From NCBI GenBank assembly GCA_002505775.1, contig DAVY01000013.1, positions 49,685 through 90,837 on the forward strand: DNA of 41,153 nucleotides, read 5' to 3'. The notes below the pieces were generated by a model that was not told the origin of the DNA, ran no database searches, and saw only the letters and a program-made list of their open reading frames with translations. This DNA comes from Euryarchaeota archaeon UBA130. GTDB taxonomy: Archaea; Thermoplasmatota; Poseidoniia; Poseidoniales; Thalassarchaeaceae. Positions 23,925 to 32,058 of this stretch are shown here, piece after piece; positions within the stretch are counted from its first letter, which is position 1, and the number at the start of each line of letters is the position of its first letter. Both the position numbers and the translations under genes were made by a program.

Positions 23925-24905
23925 ATGGCACCTGTTGGCATCATCGGAATTGGCTCTTATGTTCCACCCAAAGAAATGTCCAATGAAGATTGGGCGGAAA
24001 TTGTAGACACCAGTGACGAGTGGATTTCCACCAAAACTGGAATGAAAAGGAGGAGGATTGCTGATCCTTCTGTATGCACCTCTGACCTAGCTGTCGAGGC
24101 ATCAAAAATCGCCCTCAAAAATTCCGGGCTTACTCCTTCAGACATTGACTTGATAATTCTGGCTACCTCTTCTCCTGATGTTCCAATGTCGTCTACTGCT
24201 GGGATAGTCCAGAATAAACTTGGTTGTACGGATTGTGGTGCCTTTGATATCAATGCAGTATGTGCTGGATGGGTCCATGCCCTGGATGTTGGCTCGAGGT
24301 TTGTCGGAACCGTAGGATACGAAAATGTATTGGTGATAGGCTCTGAAATCTATTCACGAATTCTGAACTGGGAAGATCGTTCCACGTGTGTCCTATTTGG
24401 TGACGGTGCCGGAGCCGTAATTCTTTCAGAAGTCCCCGAAGGAAAGGGCATTATTGGCTCATGGCTGATGAGCGATGGTTCAGGCGCAGGCGTTATTGAA
24501 ATCCCTGCAGGAGGAGTAAGGGTCCCGATACCGAGTGAGAATTTCGAGGAGGGGATGCAATATTTCCACATGGACGGCAGAGCTGTCTGGACATTTGCAA
24601 TAGAGGCGTTTCCCCAGGCGGTCTTGGGAGTGTTGGAAAAATGTGGGAAGAAAATTGAGGAGGTAGATTTGATAATACCTCACCAAGCCAATATCAACAT
24701 CGTCAAGGCAAGCATGGAGAATCTTGGACTCCCTATGAGTAAAACATTCACTAATCTTCACAAGTATGGGAACACTGCTGGTGCCAGCGTTCCAATTGCT
24801 ATGCATGAGGCCATGGAGGAAGGCAAGATTGCCGAGGGGAGCCTCGTGGTCACGGTTGCCTTTGGAGGAGGGTTAGCCTGGGGGGCTAATCTCATTCAGT
24901 TCTGA
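23925..24905 (+). CDS. fabH: 3-oxoacyl-[ACP] synthase III (KAS III, FabH family)
   Basis: A 326-residue thiolase-fold condensing enzyme with the full Cys-His-Asn triad: Cys113 in NAVCAGW, His253 in PHQAN and Asn283 in GNTAGAS, plus the FabH-specific DTSDEWISTKTGM near the N-terminus. It would condense an acyl-CoA with malonyl-ACP or malonyl-CoA. Archaea normally lack bacterial fatty-acid synthesis; no ACP, malonyl transferase, ketoreductase or dehydratase gene of that pathway is nearby, so a specialised condensing role is possible. It is the last gene of the plus-strand cluster, 43 bases after the ALDH, and its end overlaps the convergent giant gene by ten bases. Confidence 0.93.
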   Translation: MAPVGIIGIGSYVPPKEMSNEDWAEIVDTSDEWISTKTGMKRRRIADPSVCTSDLAVEASKIALKNSGLTPSDIDLIILATSSPDVPMSSTAGIVQNKLGCTDCGAFDINAVCAGWVHALDVGSRFVGTVGYENVLVIGSEIYSRILNWEDRSTCVLFGDGAGAVILSEVPEGKGIIGSWLMSDGSGAGVIEIPAGGVRVPIPSENFEEGMQYFHMDGRAVWTFAIEAFPQAVLGVLEKCGKKIEEVDLIIPHQANINIVKASMENLGLPMSKTFTNLHKYGNTAGASVPIAMHEAMEEGKIAEGSLVVTVAFGGGLAWGANLIQF

Positions 24906-27900
24906 TTATCCAGTGGCCCCCATGAACCGGATAATTGGTCGAAAACCAATATTGATCCGTCTGGATTTTGACAATAGACATTTCCTGAATTATCTACCCA
25001 TACCAATTGGCCATTATCGTTCATTTTAGCGTCACTTGGAGCTGAAATAATCTTCTTCTGTTCCCGGGGAGGGGCCTCGGTCACTGTTGCCGAGCTCGGG
25101 ACGGAAACTGTTGAATATACCATAGTTTCATTCCCCTTGTTAACGGATTTTTCTGTTTCGGAATCTGAGAGGTAGGATAGATCATCATTCCCGTCCCTCT
25201 TCCTACCTAGTAACAAAAGAATTAGACCCACAACAATCACCAAAGTAAAGAGAGCAACAAATATCAGCATTGCGGATTGTTCTTCTCTCACCTGCCGATC
25301 TGGGTCATTTGGGAAAGCATCTCCGTTGTCTCCAACTCCATCCATATCAGAGTCGATCCACTCCGAGGGATCTAGAGGGAAGGCATCTATACCATCCATA
25401 AATCCGTCATCGTCAGAATCTGGATCTGTAATGCTGGTGTTCCTTTGCTCCTCCTCAATATCTGGAGAACCGTCGTTATCGTCATCTGTATCTGAATTAT
25501 CTCCTACGCCATCCAAGTCGTTATCCGACCACTCTGAATCGTCCAGTGGTAGGGCGTCCTGTGAATCTGGGAAACCATCGTTATCATCATCGTCATCCTC
25601 TTCTGTGTCCTTGCATCCATCTGAGTCATTATCTGAATTCGCGTTGCTGGACCAGTCGGTTAATCCCAGAGGGCATTTATCCTGTGGGTCATTTATTCCG
25701 TCGCCGTCATCATCCTGGTCTGCTAAGTCATGAATCCTATCTCCATCTGTGTCAATAAGACAATCATCGATTGAGGCAGACGCAGATGAGAGGGTTATAG
25801 TCCCCTCTGGACATGGCTCAGTGGACGAGCTTCTTGGATTTGGAGCGTATTGGTCCAGAGGGGCTGGAGTTTGATCCGATTGTCCGGAATCGGGAGCGAA
25901 GTACCCCGGATCAGTGTCTAAGCAGGACGCTTGCCCCGATGAGGGCTGATATGTCCCTGGCTGACAGGCTTCCTGTGATGGAGATGATTCTTCGGCAGTA
26001 AAGTACCCGGGGTCTGCGGAAAAACAGATGGATTGTCCGGGAGACGGTTGGTATTGCCCTGGCGAGCAAGCAGTTTGGCTTGAGGAGGCATCTAGAGGCA
26101 CGTAATTACCGGGTTCTGCCTCCATGCACGATACCTGCCCAGTCTGATTTTGGAAGGTACCAGCGATGCAGGGCGATTGCCCTGAAGAACCGGGGGACGA
26201 CACAAAGTAACCCACATCTGATTCAATGCAAGAAGACTGGTCGATCGCCGAGCTGAGGGGATTGTATGTCCCAGCAGGACAAGGCGTCTGATTAGTTGAC
26301 ATTGCGGAGTCAACAAAGAAACCTGGATCGGCTTCTAGACAACTTTCCTGACTTGGCAATGGTTGATATTCTCCCGGTTGACATTCAATTTGGTAAGCCA
26401 TACCAGATGTATCGGCATAAAACCCTGGGTCTGTCTGGATGCAGGAATCTTGACCTGTGGAGGGCTGGTATTCTCCTGGAGAACAGGGTATTTGGGAGGA
26501 TGCCCCTAGAATAGACGCATAATGCCCTGTACTCGCATCGATGCAGGAAGAGGAACTATTGCCCAATGATTGCGGATTGTACGTCCCAACGGGGCAGGGA
26601 GTTTGAGTTACTGACGCATTCTGATCAGTGTAGTATCCAGGGCTGACCTCTATACATTCTGAAAGCCCTGCTTGGTTCCCCCAAAAACCTGGGGGACATG
26701 GAGTTTCTGAACTGGCCCCTTCTGATCCGACGAAGTACCCAGGAGAAGCTGCGATGCATGAAACCTGTCCGGATGATGGTTGATAATTGCCCTCCGTACA
26801 TGGCGTCTGCGTTAATGACCCGTTTGTGGGGACTGCATGTCCCGGATCTGCATCAATACAGAAAGTTGAGCTATTTGCGGATTCAAATGGGTTGTATGTC
26901 CCTGCTGGACACGGAGTTTCAGATGTTGAGCCAGGCGAGTCTACATAGTGCCCGCCAGAGGAATTGATGCACTCAGTCGATCCATAGGATGGTTGATAGC
27001 TGCCTGCATCACATGGTGTCTGGTTGGCTGACGAGTTGGTAGGGACATAATGACCGGGTGTCGCCTGCAAGCAGAAAGTCTGGTTTGACAGGGGTTGATA
27101 GAAGCCCGGATCACAACCAATCTGAGCAATACTGGCAGTTCCGGGGACAAAATGGCCTGGAGATGCAGACAGGCAAGAGGCCTGGGAGGACTGTGGCTGA
27201 TAGAACCCGGGAGAGCATGGGGTCTGAGAAGTCGAGTTGGAAAATGCCGTGAAATAACCGGGAGAAGTATCTATGCAGTTGGTGGAGCCGTTGGACGGCT
27301 GATAGGTTCCGGGATCGCAAGCAGTCTGATTGTAGGAGCCAGATGAAACTACATAGAAACCTGGGTCTGCGACTAGGCAAATGATCTGCGCAGAAGATGG
27401 TTGATAATTACCTGGCGAGCACTGGGTCTGTGAACTTGCACCTGGGTTGGGGACATAGTGTCCGGGTGTTGCAGGGATCTGGGTTGAGGCTCCCGATTGG
27501 GCCACATAATATCCTTGCTGAGCTGTAAGGCAGGAAGACTGTCCCGAAAGGGGCTGGTAACTGCCTGGAGTGCAAAGCTCCTCCGATGTTGCTCCTGAGA
27601 TAGAGACGTATCTCCCGGGAGATGCCAAATCACAGTTTGAGCGGCCCGTCTTGCTCTGATATGACCCAGCCCTACATTGGAAGTATCCGATTTGAATCTC
27701 TGCATCTATGACCTCGGACTGGTTCCCAATCAAAGATTGATCCAGAGTGGAGAAAACGCCCACCAACAATGTGTAGTTACCTGTCGTAGAGTTGTTTGGG
27801 GAAATAGACACTAAGACTGTGGATGAGTTTGTAAATCCTGTTCCATTTGTGGTTACAGTGGCAGTGTTGCCTCCCGAAGTGGAGTAATTTGAGATTGCCA

Positions 27901-30130
27901 GAATTACCGAAGAAGAGTTAGAGATGCTGAGTGAAAAATCTGATTGCGATGTCAGCTCTAGGAAAAGGCCAGTATCCCTAGGTACGAATACGGAAAATAC
28001 ATCACCAGTATCATTAGACCAGGTCTGATTTCCAATCTGCCCAAGATATGTGGCGCTTCGTGATTGGAGCGGATTTGGATTTGCGGTGTCTGCATCCCCA
28101 TATTGGCCATTTGTGTAATTACCAGCCGGAGATGCGATGCAGGATGTCTGAGCTAATGACGGTTGGTAGTGCCCTGGATCACAGTGTTGTTGATTGGCGG
28201 ATCCGGATGTCGAGACGAAGTACCCAGCAGAAGAGTCGAAACATCCCGTCTTCCCCTGCTCGGGTTGGTATGTGCCCACTAAGCATGCATCGTAGAATAG
28301 CGCCCCCTCGAGTGAGTAGTGACCTGCAGGGGAGATGTAACAAGTCAGCCTTCCCCATTGCCCATCGGGACAACTCGTCCATCTTGCAGGATTATTTGGG
28401 AAATCATCTACCGAGGAATTGAAACCATCGCCATCTGAGTCGTCAGTTATGTTGACATCAAAAGCATTACGAATTCCATCTCCATCAAAATCTTGTTCTG
28501 AAAATGCAACCGATTCCCCCAGTGTAGTGTTATCAAAATTCATCAAATATGGGGTAAGAATATTATTCGAGGAGCCATCAAATTCTCCAGATTGGCCCCC
28601 CCAACAGTACAAGGAATAACTCTGATTTATCGCGCAAGTGGATTTTGGTCCAGTAGCTATTGCAATCGCAGGGGAGGGGATTAGTGCATAGGAGGGGGTA
28701 TTTCCGTCTGCTCCCGTGCATCCATTGGAACTAGCGCTGCAGGTCCCATCGCCCCATTGACCGTGAGTATTTACCCCCCAACAATTAATGGAGCCATTGT
28801 CAAGAAGGGCGCATGTGTGCCAATATTTTCCATCGATATCAACGGCTTCCCTGCCAGAGGGTAGCTGAATGGGAAAGGAATTTGATGTGACTGCTCCATT
28901 TAGTGTGGAAACAGTGTAAGACTTGCCCCAACAGCTAATTGACCCGTTTTCAAAGATTGCACAAGTACTGTAACCTGTAGTGGATATTGAGGATGCCCTC
29001 ATTCCTGTGGAGTGGTTTGCAACGACTGGTACATTGGTATTCGTTGTCGACCCATCCCCTAGGTTTCCATAACCATTGAAGCCCCAGCACTTCACAACGC
29101 CATTATCCAAAACCGCGCAAGTGAAATCGTTGCCTGCAGATATTGAAATTGCTGTTCTTCCTACTCCCAAATCCACTGCAACGGGAGAGTTTCTGTTAGT
29201 ATTTGAGCCATCTCCAAGTTGACCGTGATTGTTTCTCCCCCAACACCTTAGCGAAGCATCATCAAGAATTGCACAGTTGTGATTATTTCCATCTGATATA
29301 GCCACGGGCACTCTTGTTCCGAAGTTCACTGTTCCATTGGAGAGCGAGTTAGATCCGAGGCCCAATTGTCCATAGTTATTCGAACCACTGCAACTCAGTG
29401 TCCTGTTGTAAAGAATTGAGCAAGGGCCTGCTTTAGAGATAACATCATCTGTCGTTATCACTGGTGCTCCCGTGGTATTGAATGTAACAAGACTGCCATT
29501 GGACAGAACTATGGTTGGCGAGTCTGTTTGGATTTCCAATGCTGAATAACTGAATACAGTTCCACTGTCTGTGCCGGGCTGATTTAGTCCTAGTTTATTC
29601 AATTCGGGCCCACTGGAAGGGGTGGAGGTAGCCTCTGATATGGTCCAAGAATCAGATCCCCATGAGTCTCCCGAGGTTCCACCATCGCCATTCACCAAGT
29701 TGATGGCCATGTAGAACACAACATCTCCAGATCCAGATGAAGGTGCGGTCCAGTCTACGGTCCATGAGCGTGAGTTGGAATTAGAATGTGTGACCTCACC
29801 AGAAGAAATTCTTGCATTGGGCCCTGGATTGGTGAAAGTACCCAAGCTAGAGTCTAAATTGAATCCTCCCTTGTTACCACCGGGACCTCCTGTACCGGTA
29901 GCTGTCAATGAGTATGTGTCCCCGGGGGCATACCCGCTAGAGGGCAAGCCAGTTAGGCTGAGCGTGACAGTTGGAGATGTTGAGGAATGACATACCCCGG
30001 CTCCGCAACCATCGGTGGAATTGGTTCTTCCCGAGCTATACGCGAAAGCTGTTTCTGGTACTGCCATTAGGATAAGCATGAACAAGGTCCCGATGATGAT
30101 TATCCTAGATTTCGTCACATTATCCCCCAC
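24896..30130 (-). CDS. Giant membrane-anchored surface protein with Reeler-like, RCC1, GCC2/GCC3-like and thrombospondin-3-like repeats
   Basis: A 1744-residue secreted protein. Order: signal peptide (LFMLILMAVPETAFA); a Reeler-like beta domain with a CGAGVCH motif (about residues 30-170); an RCC1-type propeller with repeated CAxLDxGxxxCWG units (about 235-535); a short aspartate-rich calcium segment; two to three Cys-rich units; a beta domain resembling PPC (about 690-800). Then come about 18 Cys-rich ephrin-receptor-like repeats (about 815-1460), aspartate-rich thrombospondin-3-like repeats (about 1460-1620), one transmembrane helix near 1624-1646 and a cytoplasmic tail. It is probably an adhesion or ligand-binding protein of the cell surface, stabilised by calcium and disulfides. 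The GTG at 30130 has AGGAG eight bases upstream; a second GTG at 30118 is possible. Confidence 0.9.
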   Translation of the reverse strand: MGDNVTKSRIIIIGTLFMLILMAVPETAFAYSSGRTNSTDGCGAGVCHSSTSPTVTLSLTGLPSSGYAPGDTYSLTATGTGGPGGNKGGFNLDSSLGTFTNPGPNARISSGEVTHSNSNSRSWTVDWTAPSSGSGDVVFYMAINLVNGDGGTSGDSWGSDSWTISEATSTPSSGPELNKLGLNQPGTDSGTVFSYSALEIQTDSPTIVLSNGSLVTFNTTGAPVITTDDVISKAGPCSILYNRTLSCSGSNNYGQLGLGSNSLSNGTVNFGTRVPVAISDGNNHNCAILDDASLRCWGRNNHGQLGDGSNTNRNSPVAVDLGVGRTAISISAGNDFTCAVLDNGVVKCWGFNGYGNLGDGSTTNTNVPVVANHSTGMRASSISTTGYSTCAIFENGSISCWGKSYTVSTLNGAVTSNSFPIQLPSGREAVDIDGKYWHTCALLDNGSINCWGVNTHGQWGDGTCSASSNGCTGADGNTPSYALIPSPAIAIATGPKSTCAINQSYSLYCWGGQSGEFDGSSNNILTPYLMNFDNTTLGESVAFSEQDFDGDGIRNAFDVNITDDSDGDGFNSSVDDFPNNPARWTSCPDGQWGRLTCYISPAGHYSLEGALFYDACLVGTYQPEQGKTGCFDSSAGYFVSTSGSANQQHCDPGHYQPSLAQTSCIASPAGNYTNGQYGDADTANPNPLQSRSATYLGQIGNQTWSNDTGDVFSVFVPRDTGLFLELTSQSDFSLSISNSSSVILAISNYSTSGGNTATVTTNGTGFTNSSTVLVSISPNNSTTGNYTLLVGVFSTLDQSLIGNQSEVIDAEIQIGYFQCRAGSYQSKTGRSNCDLASPGRYVSISGATSEELCTPGSYQPLSGQSSCLTAQQGYYVAQSGASTQIPATPGHYVPNPGASSQTQCSPGNYQPSSAQIICLVADPGFYVVSSGSYNQTACDPGTYQPSNGSTNCIDTSPGYFTAFSNSTSQTPCSPGFYQPQSSQASCLSASPGHFVPGTASIAQIGCDPGFYQPLSNQTFCLQATPGHYVPTNSSANQTPCDAGSYQPSYGSTECINSSGGHYVDSPGSTSETPCPAGTYNPFESANSSTFCIDADPGHAVPTNGSLTQTPCTEGNYQPSSGQVSCIAASPGYFVGSEGASSETPCPPGFWGNQAGLSECIEVSPGYYTDQNASVTQTPCPVGTYNPQSLGNSSSSCIDASTGHYASILGASSQIPCSPGEYQPSTGQDSCIQTDPGFYADTSGMAYQIECQPGEYQPLPSQESCLEADPGFFVDSAMSTNQTPCPAGTYNPLSSAIDQSSCIESDVGYFVSSPGSSGQSPCIAGTFQNQTGQVSCMEAEPGNYVPLDASSSQTACSPGQYQPSPGQSICFSADPGYFTAEESSPSQEACQPGTYQPSSGQASCLDTDPGYFAPDSGQSDQTPAPLDQYAPNPRSSSTEPCPEGTITLSSASASIDDCLIDTDGDRIHDLADQDDDGDGINDPQDKCPLGLTDWSSNANSDNDSDGCKDTEEDDDDDNDGFPDSQDALPLDDSEWSDNDLDGVGDNSDTDDDNDGSPDIEEEQRNTSITDPDSDDDGFMDGIDAFPLDPSEWIDSDMDGVGDNGDAFPNDPDRQVREEQSAMLIFVALFTLVIVVGLILLLLGRKRDGNDDLSYLSDSETEKSVNKGNETMVYSTVSVPSSATVTEAPPREQKKIISAPSDAKMNDNGQLVWVDNSGNVYCQNPDGSILVFDQLSGSWGPLDNQN
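25755..27680 (-). repeat. Tandem array of about 18 Cys-rich GCC2/GCC3-like coding repeats
   Basis: Within the giant gene, units of roughly 45 codons recur with the core CxPGxYQPSxGQxSC followed by PGYFVxxSGSxSQT. I count 18 units opening with a Cys-containing core, plus one degenerate unit lacking its cysteine (ATPGHYVPNPG). Units differ at many bases, so this is an old protein repeat and not a recent DNA duplication. Confidence 0.85.
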
Positions 30131-30171
30131 AATCTCAACTCCTGTCTCAGAGGACGGGTACTCGCAACCGT

Positions 30172-30199
30172 CCCTTTAGGAGTTAAGCGCTCCTGAGGG
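30172..30199. promoter_or_regulatory. Stem-loop in the gap between the radical SAM and giant surface-protein genes
   Basis: CCCTTTAGGAG and CTCCTGAGGG can pair into a ten-pair stem (one bulged T, one G-T pair) around the loop TTAAGCG. It sits 29 bases after the radical SAM stop and about 42 bases before the giant gene's start on the minus strand. No T-run follows on either side, so it is more likely an RNA structure or operator than a classical terminator. Confidence 0.4.
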
Positions 30200-30227
30200 C
30201 AATATGACTATTCCTACCAAATGTACC

Positions 30228-32021
30228 TCAGTGAGTCGTTACGAATACCTTAGATGCCAACGGGGGCATTGATACTTCTGATTCGAGGAAGGCCTCCTCA
30301 ACGGAATCAAAAGGCCCCAGTCCCTTACTCATCCTAGTCGCTCTGGAGCTGATGATTCTCCAAGATGCCTTTGCACCTATGCCTGGAAGGGCCTCTAACT
30401 GATTTTTAGTGGCCAAGTTAATGTCTATGCCACACTCAATGCCTGATATGCTCCTCATTCCATGGGATGTCACTAAAATGTCAGACTCTGTCTCTAATGG
30501 TATGGAATAGGGGACACCGACCAATAACGGATAAGCGCCGATTTGCCTTCCGAATGTAACTCCGGGAGTGCCATGAATTGATGGCTCTCTGAATTTCTTA
30601 TCTAGGACATGCTCGGGTAATCTAATCCTTCCTTCTCTTGACTCCCACCAAACACCGGAAAGCTTGGCCCCAATAGGGGCAATCTCTTCGAGCATCGGCC
30701 GGTCAATTTCCTCTCTGACGGATTTTTTGAATGACTTGAATTCAGCTTCCGGAACATCCTGAAATCCCCTTCCATCAACTTGCCTGATATTTATCCTCCT
30801 TAGCCAAAGGCCCTCCGATTTGATTTCCCTCAGAAGTTCAAGATTCATGTCATATGTGGATTTAGACTCTCCATTCAAGCCGGCAATGAAATTGAGGCCT
30901 GGCAGTAGTTTGGGTAGTCCTCTTGGACCTCTTTCTCTCCCATGTTCATTGATATGCCTTATCGCAGTTTTGAGTTGCCCGGGATCACAGTTTAGCCAGT
31001 TAGTACGGTGTACTTCTGGATCCGCTGATTCCAATCCAAAAGACAGGACGGCGCCATCTGAAAGGTAAGTCACGAGATTCTTCGTTATTTCCGTCGATGG
31101 CTCGATATTTTGAGCGACAATTGAGGGATTAGCGTTGTCAACATGCAGGATTTTTAGTGACTCGTTCTCTCTTGCTCCGTGCAGAACCTTGGAGACTGGC
31201 TCTGGGTTCGGAATCGGGTACTCCAGATCTTCAACTCCTTCCGCGCGATAGGTGTAGATATCGGTAGCTCCACCAATTCTGACATTGACTACTCCATTGT
31301 CGATAGAAGTGTTAATTTCCTTGATTACATCGTTTTCGTCCCTCCATAAAGGAATCCCCTTCTTCGGCTCTATACAGAATTTGCAACCTCTCTTGAATCT
31401 GACACACCCTTGGTATAGTTCGATTTCATAAATCAGTGGGCCCTTCATTTTACCATGCGAGGTTAGATCGGGGTGCTCGGTTACTGCCTTTGATGAGGCC
31501 CCTCTCAAAGCCCATCTCGACCATTCCTCAGATGTCCTCTTAGTGTGGGACCAAGTGCCTGTTGAAAGAAAATAATTGAGTGTGGCGTCAGTATCTTTTA
31601 CGGTGCAGAACAGGTTATTCCTGGGGGAGACCCACCCATTCTGTCTCCAATGCCTTATCGCCCAACCCCCGCATAGAACTGGAATTGCAGAGGGAATTGA
31701 GGAAAGTAATGCGTCTACCTCCCTTAGACTAATTGGCGTTCCTCTGATGTATTTACCGGGCACCACAGCTCCGGCTAGGACAATTGCCCCCTCCAGATTC
31801 TTCATCTGTTCTCTGATAGAATTCCTACCTTCTGGATTTTCTAACTTGGTTTTGTATGCCATTCTCCACTGATCCACCGTCATATACGTGTATTCAATTC
31901 CTCTCTCCTCTAAGACCCCGCAGATATATCTAATGTGGAAACCAAGATAATTTGGGACGCCGAATGCAGCGGGCTCATCCTCATAACCATCGATTACGAG
32001 CCAACCCCCTAGGTCGTCCAT
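30228..32021 (-). CDS. Radical SAM protein with C-terminal helix-hairpin-helix (COG1031-like)
   Basis: A 597-residue archaeal radical SAM protein. The N-terminal 180 residues form a Rossmann-like region resembling a B12-binding domain (GAIVLAGAVVPGKY, VLCGGWAIRH). The iron-sulfur motif is CVRFKRGCKFC, that is C-x6-C-x2-C and not the classical C-x3-C-x2-C; long spacing is, as I recall, normal for this family. SAM-barrel features include VRIGGATDIYTY and LSFGLESADPEVH. The C-terminus carries a helix-hairpin-helix (INLATKNQLEALPGIGAKASWRI), which usually binds nucleic acid. The reaction is unknown; an RNA-modifying role is plausible because the next two genes upstream concern RNA. Confidence 0.9.
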   Translation of the reverse strand: MDDLGGWLVIDGYEDEPAAFGVPNYLGFHIRYICGVLEERGIEYTYMTVDQWRMAYKTKLENPEGRNSIREQMKNLEGAIVLAGAVVPGKYIRGTPISLREVDALLSSIPSAIPVLCGGWAIRHWRQNGWVSPRNNLFCTVKDTDATLNYFLSTGTWSHTKRTSEEWSRWALRGASSKAVTEHPDLTSHGKMKGPLIYEIELYQGCVRFKRGCKFCIEPKKGIPLWRDENDVIKEINTSIDNGVVNVRIGGATDIYTYRAEGVEDLEYPIPNPEPVSKVLHGARENESLKILHVDNANPSIVAQNIEPSTEITKNLVTYLSDGAVLSFGLESADPEVHRTNWLNCDPGQLKTAIRHINEHGRERGPRGLPKLLPGLNFIAGLNGESKSTYDMNLELLREIKSEGLWLRRINIRQVDGRGFQDVPEAEFKSFKKSVREEIDRPMLEEIAPIGAKLSGVWWESREGRIRLPEHVLDKKFREPSIHGTPGVTFGRQIGAYPLLVGVPYSIPLETESDILVTSHGMRSISGIECGIDINLATKNQLEALPGIGAKASWRIISSRATRMSKGLGPFDSVEEAFLESEVSMPPLASKVFVTTH

Positions 32022-32058
32022 GTGCTTGCGGTAAAGTAACTAGACTTCACCACTTCGA

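Noticed and set aside
25755..27680. Regularly spaced repeats that could suggest a CRISPR array
   Set aside because: The period is about 135 bases, units are diverged, and all lie in one open frame as Cys-rich protein repeats.
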